Source: Methanoregula sp. (lineage in GTDB: Archaea; Halobacteriota; Methanomicrobia; Methanomicrobiales; Methanospirillaceae). From it: a DNA stretch of 7,177 nucleotides. Location of the stretch: assembly GCA_026394635.1 (NCBI GenBank), contig JAPKXV010000103.1, positions 1 through 7,177 of the forward strand, read 5' to 3'. This document shows positions 1-5,793 of this stretch, piece after piece; position 1 is the first letter of the stretch, and the number at the start of each line of letters is the position of its first letter. The notes under the pieces were generated by a model. It was not told the origin of the DNA and made no database searches. It worked only from the letters and a program-made list of their open reading frames with translations. The position numbers and the translations under genes are program-made.

Positions 1-1
1 C

Positions 2-535
2 AGCAGTGACAATAATTCGACACCTACAATATCCCAATACGCCGAAGATGCAGCGCTCCTGATGCCAGCTCTCGGTTAGGACAGCATGCACGTTTATGGG
101 GTCTCCATGGGATCCACGGTCTCCCAGCAGCTGGTCATCGATCACCCGGAACGCGTACGTAAACTGGTCCTGGATTCTGTGACATACAGCATCCGGATCC
201 CCCAGACAAAACTACTGCTTGAAGTCATTGAAGTGAGTGGTGTCGATCCCGCCAAGCCCGAGGGCGTCCACAAAGAGTCGCAGGCAAACCTCGCGTGGAA
301 CGGGTCATGGGACGGTCTTTCCGGTATCCATAAGGATGTCATGCTCGTTGTGGGTACCGCAGACGTACTGACTCCTCAGCCGGTTACGGTCCAGATAGCC
401 GGGCAGATCAATGGATCGTGGCTCGTGCGGTTCAAGGGACTCCCGCATGACGGGTCCAATTATGCACCTGTCGAGTACGGGAATAACGCACTCGCGTTCC
501 TCGGCATGCATGAGTCGCCGCCCTATAGCAGATAA
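2..535 (+). pseudogene. Alpha/beta hydrolase, C-terminal part, broken by an in-frame TAG
   Basis: The frame is open from the window edge, so the true start lies outside. It reads ...ISQYAEDAALLMPALG, then TAG at 77-79, then DSMHVYGVSMGS. The stretch before the stop is the helix and strand that normally lead into the nucleophile elbow of alpha/beta hydrolases, so one gene spans the stop. After it come the elbow G-V-S-M-G (Ser nucleophile), an acid-residue candidate in GTADVLTP and a histidine candidate in GLPHDG, so the triad residues survive. An ATG at 86 could start a 149-residue product, but it would lack the first core strands and the oxyanion-hole region and should not fold normally. The likely ancestral codon is TGG (Trp), one transition away. 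Pyrrolysine read-through of TAG is an alternative only if the host encodes the Pyl machinery, which I do not expect here. Substrate cannot be told. Confidence 0.75.
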
Positions 536-536
536 A

Positions 537-548
537 TTCTTTTTTTTT
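537..548 (+). terminator. T-run terminator after the hydrolase
   Basis: TTCT followed by eight further T (unbroken T from 540 to 548) begins two bases after the hydrolase stop. Archaeal RNA polymerase terminates at such U-runs without needing a strong hairpin, and none is evident here. Confidence 0.5.
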
Positions 549-679
549 CGCGGGATCATTGTCCTAAAAAAAGGTCAGCCTTCTCTACCTTCGTGAGCGT
601 ATGGGCATGATTATGTTAATCCTGTATGCTTGTGGCGCAAGGGATCATGTAGTTATTTTTTAAAAAACTTTCAGAAAAT

Positions 680-778
680 ATGATGCAGGATACCGGTGAT
701 GCGGTGATACTACAACTGTTGATCAATGACGACAGGATAGAGGGAAAAGAACACTCCTCAAACCAAAAAAGAAAGTAA
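680..778 (+). CDS. Doubtful 32-residue ORF
   Basis: ATGATGCAGGATACC... opens a 33-codon frame (32 residues plus TAA at 776-778) encoding a mostly acidic peptide with a hydrophobic core, ILQLLIND, and a basic end, NQKRK. A T/A-rich stretch at 653-667 lies about 25 bases ahead and could be its TATA box, the same leaderless spacing as the two clearer promoters in this window. I do not recognise the product. It overlaps the A-rich strand that probably serves as terminator of the convergent gene at 788-1159. It may be a real micro-protein, a remnant of a longer gene, or chance. Confidence 0.25.
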   Translation: MMQDTGDAVILQLLINDDRIEGKEHSSNQKRK

Positions 779-780
779 AG
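763..780 (-). terminator. U-rich terminator of the minus-strand membrane gene
   Basis: Read on the minus strand, the bases just past the stop codon at 788-790 are CTTTACTTTCTTTTTTGG, a T-rich tract of the sort that ends transcription in archaea. Confidence 0.4.
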
Positions 781-787
781 ATCGTAA

Positions 788-1159
788 TCAGCAAACTTTC
801 CTTAAGCTTATTGCAGCAACCAGGATTCCAGCGATGATAAGGAAAATTCCAAAAATATACGGCCAGAGGTGTGTGGGCGACCAGATGATGCCGACGCCGA
901 TGACAATTAAGAATAATCCAATTACAACAGAAATCCACCGGTTATGAAACCCGCAGCAGGAAACTGCCGGATCTGGTGCAGGACCTTTGACAGACTTGAA
1001 TAATGCCTGGGCTAAAAAACCGAGTCCAAGACCGATAAGTATCCCCGACCATGGATAACCAGCAATCAGTCCTGCACCAAGTCCGATGAGGACTCCTGCC
1101 GGAATGAAGAAGTGCTTTCCACGCGGTCGCCGGTACTCCTGCTCTTCAATCGATGTCAT
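788..1159 (-). CDS. Small four-helix membrane protein, function unknown
   Basis: The product is 123 residues. A short charged N-terminus (about residues 1-16, EEQEYRRPRGK) is followed by two glycine-rich hydrophobic segments at about 17-35 and 37-55, a polar loop with a Cys-Cys pair near 68-69, and two more helices at about 74-93 and 97-117. The repeated GLG/GLGLG pattern in the first pair suggests tightly packed helices. I do not recognise a named family. The start at 1159 is chosen because a TATA-like element lies 24-31 bases ahead of it and no other in-frame ATG fits. The gene is convergent with the hydrolase and divergent from the large operon, with its own promoter and terminator signals, so it is probably a single-gene unit. 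Confidence 0.7.
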   Translation of the reverse strand: MTSIEEQEYRRPRGKHFFIPAGVLIGLGAGLIAGYPWSGILIGLGLGFLAQALFKSVKGPAPDPAVSCCGFHNRWISVVIGLFLIVIGVGIIWSPTHLWPYIFGIFLIIAGILVAAISLRKVC

Positions 1160-1182
1160 ATGCAGGAATTTTTAGTCCTGCC

Positions 1183-1190
1183 AATATTAA
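1183..1190 (-). promoter_or_regulatory. TATA box for the minus-strand membrane gene
   Basis: On the minus strand the sequence is AACAAACTTAATATTGG, with TTAATATT as the TATA element preceded by a purine-rich BRE-like stretch. Its spacing of 24-31 bases to the ATG at 1159 predicts transcription starting almost at the start codon. An imperfect dyad, CAGGA (1163-1167) and TCCTG (1176-1180), lies between the TATA box and the start codon and could be an operator. Confidence 0.45.
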
Positions 1191-1243
1191 GTTTGTTACG
1201 TGTTTGTTCTGACATAACGGGGGTTATACGACATCAGTGTGAA

Positions 1244-1396
1244 TTATTGGATAAACCCGAACGCCCCCATCCCGAGGTTCCCAAGGTCCCAGCTCTGGTG
1301 AAGGCCCGTCCCCAGTACACCCGGTCCTGCTGCCCCGAACGTGGCGAGGAGTAGCGTATGATGATCAGGATACGGGTGGGCTAGCAGGTATGCTGA
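1244..1396 (-). pseudogene. Coding-like C-terminal remnant of an unknown gene
   Basis: On the minus strand a frame ending in TAA at 1244-1246 reads AYLLAHPYPDHHTLLLATFG, then a Gly-rich hydrophobic run with AAGPGVLGTG, and ends MGAFGFIQ. The composition is that of a membrane or secreted protein tail and the third positions are G/C-rich as in nearby genes. The frame runs back into the promoter of the regulator gene, where no start is apparent, so only a C-terminal piece is present. The complementary frame on the plus strand (ending GEE at about 1354) is also open but looks less protein-like. The family is not recognised, and a chance G/C-rich open frame remains possible. Confidence 0.3.
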
Positions 1397-1398
1397 AA

Positions 1399-1413
1399 AA
1401 ACCTGAAAGGTTT
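1399..1413. promoter_or_regulatory. Upstream dyad over the BRE (possible operator)
   Basis: AAACCT-GAA-AGGTTT is a perfect dyad with 6-base arms and a 3-base centre. It covers the BRE position (CCTGAAAGG) and touches the first bases of the TATA box at 1411. A protein bound here would compete with TFB/TBP. Confidence 0.4.
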
Positions 1414-1418
1414 ATATA
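1411..1418 (+). promoter_or_regulatory. TATA box of the regulator/membrane-protein operon
   Basis: TTTATATA preceded by purine-rich GAAAGG (BRE) is a near-ideal archaeal promoter. The usual distance of about 25 bases to the transcription start puts the 5' end of the mRNA at about 1438-1441, at the start codon of the regulator, so the first gene is probably translated from a leaderless mRNA. No other convincing promoter is seen before any of the following genes, so this one likely drives the whole operon. Confidence 0.65.
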
Positions 1419-1439
1419 GTCAACATGCAAACGTTGACT
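1418..1439. promoter_or_regulatory. Downstream dyad at the transcription start (probable operator)
   Basis: AGTCAAC (1418-1424) and GTTGACT (1433-1439) are perfect 7-base inverted arms around an 8-base spacer. The dyad fills the gap between the TATA box and the start codon of the regulator, the place where archaeal repressors block RNA polymerase recruitment. The first gene of the operon is a helix-turn-helix protein, so autoregulation is the simplest reading. Confidence 0.55.
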
Positions 1440-1440
1440 T

Positions 1441-1845
1441 ATGCTTCTGCCCATGGACGAAAAACAGTTCGCGTTCTGGAAGATGCGGCGCAGCGGGACT
1501 CCCAATATTACCATTGCCAACCTGCTGGGCATCTCCCGGCAGGCAGTGTCTAAGGCCCTTCTTGTGATGAACGAGAAGATTGAATCGGCACTCCGGGAGA
1601 TGGCGCACGCAAACCAGATCGCGATAGAAAAGATCAATGCGGAGTGGGGGATCCTGCTCGGGCGCTCGATACCATTCCAGACCCCTGCAATCATCTTCGT
1701 TTCTGATAAGCACGGGATGCAGGTCTGGTACGAGCATGACGGCGACTGCGGCACGTGCCAGCGGTATACCGAATGTATCGAGCTGCTCTGGGATTATGCA
1801 ACGCCGACCCGACAAAAATGGCAGAAGAACTCTTTACGAAAGTGA
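1441..1845 (+). CDS. Helix-turn-helix regulator with a C-terminal cysteine cluster
   Basis: The 134-residue protein has an N-terminal helix-turn-helix at about residues 21-46, with the recognition turn ANLLGISRQAVSKAL typical of sigma-region-4-like and Tfx-like archaeal regulators. A helical stretch rich in Glu/Lys follows (about 44-68) and may dimerise. The C-terminal part (about 78-120) carries H99, C103, C106 and C112 (H-x3-C-x2-C-x5-C), a possible zinc, iron-sulfur or redox site. The start at 1441 matches the predicted transcription start; an in-frame ATG at 1453 is the alternative and would fit if a short leader exists. Its stop lies 10 bases before the next gene, so it is co-transcribed with the membrane genes and probably regulates them through the dyads at 1399-1439. 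The ligand or signal is unknown. Confidence 0.75.
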   Translation: MLLPMDEKQFAFWKMRRSGTPNITIANLLGISRQAVSKALLVMNEKIESALREMAHANQIAIEKINAEWGILLGRSIPFQTPAIIFVSDKHGMQVWYEHDGDCGTCQRYTECIELLWDYATPTRQKWQKNSLRK

Positions 1846-1855
1846 AGGCGATGGT

Positions 1856-2959
1856 ATGACAATTACACGCATATCGGAAATTATTCATGGATGGCTTGGC
1901 TGGTGCCCGAACGAACCGTCAATGCGCACAGTACCAGCGGTCCTTACGGTCCCACTTGAAACGATTCATGCCGACCGGCCTGATGGCAGTGGACCCGCCA
2001 GCCGTTCCGGTCGGGTCCAGCTTGGAGTCAGCATCGCTGCAGGAAGCTTAAAGACGATGGTCCGGAACCGGCATCTGCTCTTGTTCTCGTTCCTTTCCGG
2101 GCTCGTGATGTTCTTTTTGATCGTGGCAGAAGTGTGGGATGTACAACAATTTGACGACACCCTGCCTTTCCTTATCAATATTCCACTTGGCAACTCATTT
2201 GTGGTATTTGACCCGTGGCTATTCCTGGTTGAGCTGATCTGCCTGTCCTGCTTCACCATCCTTCTGGCAGGTCAGGTCCTGCACCGGAACGGGAACAGGG
2301 TAAATGTGCCGGTCACGATCCGTGAGGGATTTACCGGGGTTGCCGCCCATGCCGGTTCGCTTGCAGTCCTGTCCATTGCAATGGCTCTCATCGCGACCAT
2401 TATGTTTGCGATAGTCTCCCAGAGCCAGTTTTTCGTCATCAAGATCGGAGGTGCCATCGTGTGTGCCTTCTTCTGGCCTCCCTATGACTATGTCCTGGAC
2501 GGGATCCCTTACATGCTCCAGATCTCGTTCCAAATCCTTTTCATCAACATCATCCCGTTCCTGGTCACACTCTGGCTGGTACCGGTCATCGTGCTGGAAA
2601 AGAAGGGGCGGGTTCCTGCTCTTGCGGGATTGATAACCCTCATACAGAGAACCTGGTGCGAGATGCTGGGCTGCATCCTTGTTTATGGGATAATCGTCTT
2701 TCTTGTCGCTGCTGTAGGGCTCGTGATCGGTCAGTTGCCCGGGCTGCTCTATGACCATGGCTTTTACCTCTCCATGTACCTCGGACATCTGCTGATGACG
2801 GTTGTCTATTATGGTTTCATCCTTGCCTGCCTGATCCTGATGGCTGCGGGTTTTTCTGCAGCGGGTATTGCGATTGCGGATCTCTACCGGGTAAGAAAGA
2901 GCGTCGGGATACCCGGTATGCCGGAAGGTAACCTGAAAAAACCGGAGCCTGCCTCATGA
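1856..2959 (+). CDS. GWCPN-tagged six-helix membrane protein, copy 1 (DUF6159-like)
   Basis: The product is 367 residues. The tag occupies residues 1-19 (ISEIIHGWLGWCPN), followed by a Pro/Gly/Ser-rich linker to about 60, an amphipathic stretch GSLKTMVRNRH, and hydrophobic segments at about 73-92, 120-141, 164-188, 219-247, 271-292 and 316-338. The pattern L-V-P-V-I-V-L-E-K-K then L-I-Q-R-T-W-C-E resembles the signature (VPVLVLE...W-G-E) I recall from DUF6159-type membrane proteins; here Gly is replaced by Cys. The frame stays open upstream to 1637 inside the regulator gene, but the ATG at 1856 is the start because it gives the same tag as the other copies and lies 10 bases after the regulator stop. 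The 3' end overlaps the next gene by ATGA. Catalytic residues are not evident; a structural, transport or sensing role cannot be separated. Confidence 0.8.
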   Translation: MTITRISEIIHGWLGWCPNEPSMRTVPAVLTVPLETIHADRPDGSGPASRSGRVQLGVSIAAGSLKTMVRNRHLLLFSFLSGLVMFFLIVAEVWDVQQFDDTLPFLINIPLGNSFVVFDPWLFLVELICLSCFTILLAGQVLHRNGNRVNVPVTIREGFTGVAAHAGSLAVLSIAMALIATIMFAIVSQSQFFVIKIGGAIVCAFFWPPYDYVLDGIPYMLQISFQILFINIIPFLVTLWLVPVIVLEKKGRVPALAGLITLIQRTWCEMLGCILVYGIIVFLVAAVGLVIGQLPGLLYDHGFYLSMYLGHLLMTVVYYGFILACLILMAAGFSAAGIAIADLYRVRKSVGIPGMPEGNLKKPEPAS

Positions 2960-4047
2960 CCCGGGTATCCGTGGTTATCCGGGGATGGTTGGGCTGGTGC
3001 CCGAATGCACCGGCCATGCATACCGCATCGACGGTACTCTCAACACCGCCAGTTTCCTTGCATTCCCTGGAACCGGATGGTGGGACCGGGGGATCAGGAC
3101 GGATTGGACGGGGAATCAGCTTTGCCGTGGGAAGTATAAAAACCCTGATCAGGAATAAACAACTGTTCTGGCTCTCGTTCCTGACCGGTCTTGTAATGCT
3201 GTTCATGTTCGTCTCTTTCTATCTCATTCACGTTTTCGGAATGTACCCGTACCCTCCGATTGAATACCCACTTTGGCTTACCCTGAATTTTGCAGTTGCG
3301 CTGATCAGTGTATTTTGTTTATACTTCCTGCTGGCAAGCCTGATCGCAAGCATATCACCGGGACATTCCGGCAAACCCATAACCCTCCGGGAAGGATTTG
3401 ATGGTGCGAAGAAACATGTGCGGTCACTTTTAGTGTGGTCGGTCCTTATTGCGCTCCTCGGAACCGCACTCTCTGTCCTGATGACCCGGTATTTCGGAGA
3501 ATTCAGCTTCACGTTTATCCGGGTAATAGACCAGTTCCCATTCAATTTTATCCTCCTGCCGGAGGTATACAGCACCGGGCCGATAGGAGGGGGGTACCAC
3601 ATAGCGTCTGCTGTCACTTCCACGTTTTTTGCGGTGACGATCAACGTCATCTTCTTTGTTCTGACCTTGTTCGTTGTTCCGGCACTGGTCCTCGAGAACA
3701 AGCGCTTACCCGGTGCCGTCACAGAAACGATCTCGCTCATCAAAAAAGTCTGGGGCGAAATTATTGCCTGTTTCCTCCTCTTCTGCCTGATTTCACTGGT
3801 GATTTCACTGGCTTCATTTATCTTCCGGATTGCCTATGGGCTTGTTTCACCCAATAATCTGCTCTTCTGGTATCCGGGGGAGGGATGGATTGCCGGTGCC
3901 GCCATGTATATACTTGCGTGGTGTATCCTTGCGGTAATCGGTTCGACAGCAGTGGGGATAGCACTCTTCGGTCTCTATACCTATGCAAAGACCGACCGGA
4001 TGCCCGGGATGCATGAAGAAGAACAGGGGGTTCAGGTGCTCAAATGA
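2956..4047 (+). CDS. GWCPN-tagged six-helix membrane protein, copy 2 (DUF6159-like)
   Basis: The product is 363 residues. The tag is residues 1-17 (VVIRGWLGWCPN). The linker has STPPV and a Gly-rich PDGGTGGSGRIGRG at about 40-53, shared nearly word for word with the gene at 4166, then GSIKTLIRNKQ before the first helix. Hydrophobic segments lie at about 70-91, 106-132, 158-176, 217-243, 269-291 and 311-345. The family-like signature is clear: LFVVPALVLEN followed by LIKKVWGE. The start is fixed by the ATGA overlap with the preceding gene at 2956-2959 and by GGAG at 2944-2947. The end again overlaps the next start by ATGA at 4044. Translational coupling along the operon is likely. Closest in-window relative is the gene at 4166, which looks like a tandem duplicate. 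Confidence 0.82.
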   Translation: MTRVSVVIRGWLGWCPNAPAMHTASTVLSTPPVSLHSLEPDGGTGGSGRIGRGISFAVGSIKTLIRNKQLFWLSFLTGLVMLFMFVSFYLIHVFGMYPYPPIEYPLWLTLNFAVALISVFCLYFLLASLIASISPGHSGKPITLREGFDGAKKHVRSLLVWSVLIALLGTALSVLMTRYFGEFSFTFIRVIDQFPFNFILLPEVYSTGPIGGGYHIASAVTSTFFAVTINVIFFVLTLFVVPALVLENKRLPGAVTETISLIKKVWGEIIACFLLFCLISLVISLASFIFRIAYGLVSPNNLLFWYPGEGWIAGAAMYILAWCILAVIGSTAVGIALFGLYTYAKTDRMPGMHEEEQGVQVLK

Positions 4048-4169
4048 TAATATGTATATCAGAAATAATCCGCGGGTACTTCGGCTGGTGCCCGAACCGG
4101 AGAATAACACCGATCAGGAATGCGATACAGCGGCAGGAGATGAATTCCCGGCTGAGGAAATCTCTATGA
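4044..4169 (+). CDS. Mini-gene: stand-alone GWCPN tag, 41 residues
   Basis: This frame starts with ATGA at 4044-4047, overlapping the stop of the preceding gene, and ends with TGA at 4167-4169, overlapping the next start at 4166. Its product begins CISEIIRGYFGWCPN, the same tag as its neighbours (closest to the gene at 1856, which also has ISEII), then continues with about 23 polar and basic residues (RRITPIRNAIQRQEMNSRLR) and stops, with no membrane segment. GGTG at 4035-4038 is a plausible ribosome site, and GAGG at 4154-4157 inside it serves the next gene. It is either the stump of a deleted paralogue or a free tag peptide that could compete with or join the tagged membrane proteins. The intact 4-base overlaps at both ends and the unbroken frame favour a translated gene. 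Confidence 0.65.
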   Translation: MIICISEIIRGYFGWCPNRRITPIRNAIQRQEMNSRLRKSL

Positions 4170-5176
4170 CATTATCTCTGGATTATATCAGAAAGAAAAT
4201 AGGCTGGTGCCCGCACGCAAAGACCCTGCACACCTCACCACCGGTAATCTCAACACCGCCGGTTACTATTAATCCGGCACAACCTGATGGCGGGGCTGGA
4301 GGTTCGGGACGTATCGGAAGGGGAGTAACACTCGCACTGGGAAGCATCCGGATCCTGCTCCGGAACAGGTGGCTGCTCTGGTTCTCGCTCCTGACCGGGC
4401 TTGTGATGATCTTCAGTCTCGCATCGAGCCTGTACCTCCAGTTCATCTCCGGCACTCCGCTGTTTCCGGGGACAAATTTTCCAGCCGGCCCTGCTTCCGT
4501 CCTGATCGCAAAGGGCTCGCTGCCATGGATTGTCCTGACATTCACCATCGGCCTCGTCAGTACCATCCTCAGTTACTATCTTCTGGCAGCGCTGATCACA
4601 TGTGTTTCGCGTATCCTTTCGGATAGGGATACATCCATCCACGACGGGCTTACGCATGCCGGAAGCTGCCTGCGCCCTCTTTTCGGATGGGCAGTGATCG
4701 GGGCACTCATCGGAACCGTGTTCTCGTTCATCATGAACCCCCCCACAACGGCGAGCGGTTCAATCGGAAACTTCGGCATAATTTTCATTGCTATGGCAGT
4801 CCTGGCAGTTTTCAATATCCTTACCCTGTTTGTCGTTCCGCTCCTTGTCCTTGGTAATGAAAGCCTGGTCAATGCGTTTATGGGTTCGTTATCCCTGTTC
4901 AGGAAGGTATGGGGAGAGATGCTTGTTTGTTTCATCATCTTCTTTTTAATTGGATTTGCTGTCCTGTTTACATCCCTGATCCCCATGATCGCGATCGGGT
5001 TTAGTACTGCAACAGCGGGTGCCATTGTCGTTGCCTATATGCTGGTGATGATCGTCCTGCTTTTTATCGGCTCGACAGTCTTGGGGATCGCGATCGTCGG
5101 CCTTTACACCTACGGGAAGACAAGGACATTGTCCGCGATGTTCGATGGAAAACAGGACGGGTTTAAGTACTCATGA
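4166..5176 (+). CDS. GWCPH-tagged six-helix membrane protein, copy 3 (DUF6159-like)
   Basis: The product is 336 residues. The tag is residues 1-17 (DYIRKKIGWCPH, with His in place of the final Asn). The linker matches copy 2: STPPV near 30 and PDGGAGGSGRIGRG at about 40-53, followed by GSIRILLRNRW. Hydrophobic segments lie at about 70-90, 118-147, 171-190, 200-229, 252-273 and 285-313. LFVVPLLVLGN and LFRKVWGE give the family-like signature, with the usual Glu after the Leu replaced by Gly. The frame is open back to 3983 in the preceding gene, but the ATG at 4166 is chosen because it yields the shared tag, overlaps the mini-gene stop as ATGA and has GAGG eight bases ahead. It ends in an ATGA overlap with the next gene. 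Confidence 0.82.
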   Translation: MTLSLDYIRKKIGWCPHAKTLHTSPPVISTPPVTINPAQPDGGAGGSGRIGRGVTLALGSIRILLRNRWLLWFSLLTGLVMIFSLASSLYLQFISGTPLFPGTNFPAGPASVLIAKGSLPWIVLTFTIGLVSTILSYYLLAALITCVSRILSDRDTSIHDGLTHAGSCLRPLFGWAVIGALIGTVFSFIMNPPTTASGSIGNFGIIFIAMAVLAVFNILTLFVVPLLVLGNESLVNAFMGSLSLFRKVWGEMLVCFIIFFLIGFAVLFTSLIPMIAIGFSTATAGAIVVAYMLVMIVLLFIGSTVLGIAIVGLYTYGKTRTLSAMFDGKQDGFKYS

Positions 5177-5793
5177 CGACACGTGCATCTGAAGTGGTCC
5201 GGGGGTGGCTGGGCTGGTGCCCGCAAGCCCGCACGCTACCGAGACAGCTGCCGGTCCTGAATGAAGAGACACATGGCGGCGCTCCGTTGCAAGGGACCGG
5301 GATGCCGGCACGTACCGGAAGGCTGCAGCGGTACAGGAACCAGGTGCTCATCCTCGCGGTCTCGTTCACTCTTGCAGCCATACCGTTCATGGCATTTTTC
5401 CAGACCGACGATCTCACGCGGCTGATGATGTACACCGGAATAATTGCCGGGATGGGGTTCTCTGTCTTTTTTGGACGGTGGCTCTGGCACAGTCTTGGGA
5501 TGCTCGCGAAAGGCTCGACAATAAAGACCGGGCCGGGGGAGTACATCATCCATTCCTTAATTGACGGCGCGCTCCCGACGGGTTTCGTTCTCATCATCGC
5601 GGCAGTGGTTGCGATCATCTCACTGGCCGGAGCGCTGGCGTTCCCCGCGTTTGTTACGGGATTTGCTTTCGTACCGTGGTACGTGTTCACGTTGATCATG
5701 CTTTGGGAGTGGAGGACGGGTTTCGTCCTGATGTTCGACAGGAAGGCCCGTTCATTTACCGCGGAGAGAGGTACCGGCTATGCATATCGCTGA
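5173..5793 (+). CDS. GWCPQ-tagged four-helix membrane protein (DUF1673-like)
   Basis: The product is 206 residues. The tag is residues 1-17 (EVVRGWLGWCPQ), followed by a polar linker to about 50, then YRNQVLIL and hydrophobic segments at about 57-76, 85-104, 129-155 and 159-177. LWEWRTGF follows the last helix, and the protein ends in a short basic cytosolic tail. Length, tag, four-helix layout and the W-E-x-R motif after the last helix agree with my recollection of Methanosarcina DUF1673 proteins, a family of unknown function. The gene at 6535 is a paralogue: NQ-x-L-x-L, GIIAG and the last helix align. It overlaps the previous gene by ATGA and the next by 14 bases, so it is part of the same operon. 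Confidence 0.8.
   Translation: MTTRASEVVRGWLGWCPQARTLPRQLPVLNEETHGGAPLQGTGMPARTGRLQRYRNQVLILAVSFTLAAIPFMAFFQTDDLTRLMMYTGIIAGMGFSVFFGRWLWHSLGMLAKGSTIKTGPGEYIIHSLIDGALPTGFVLIIAAVVAIISLAGALAFPAFVTGFAFVPWYVFTLIMLWEWRTGFVLMFDRKARSFTAERGTGYAYR

Noticed and set aside
77..79. TAG read as pyrrolysine in the hydrolase
   Set aside because: Hydrolases of this fold are not known Pyl proteins and the likely host group lacks the machinery; a nonsense mutation is simpler. Kept only as an alternative.
606..649. Inverted repeat CATGAT/ATCATG enclosing CTTG-TGGCG-CAAG, considered as a structured RNA
   Set aside because: The outer arms are only 6 bases and 32 bases apart, and the inner stem is 4 bases; this is within chance expectation and has no promoter of its own.
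1112..1354. Plus-strand open frame of 80 codons
   Set aside because: It begins inside the minus-strand membrane gene, has no promoter or ribosome site, and its later part is the complement of a more protein-like minus-strand frame.
1637..1855. Upstream extension of the first tagged membrane gene to give a 440-residue product
   Set aside because: The extension lies in another frame within the regulator gene, has low-complexity Ser/Arg-rich composition, and removes the N-terminal position of the shared tag.
2219..2788. Long minus-strand open frame (189 codons) opposite copy 1
   Set aside because: It is antisense to a clear membrane-protein gene, very rich in charged residues as expected for the complement of hydrophobic codons, and similar shadows lie opposite the other copies.
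3983..4165. Upstream extension of the gene at 4166 to a 397-residue product
   Set aside because: The ATG at 4166 has a ribosome site, an ATGA overlap and gives the shared tag; the extension is out-of-frame reading of the preceding gene and the mini-gene.
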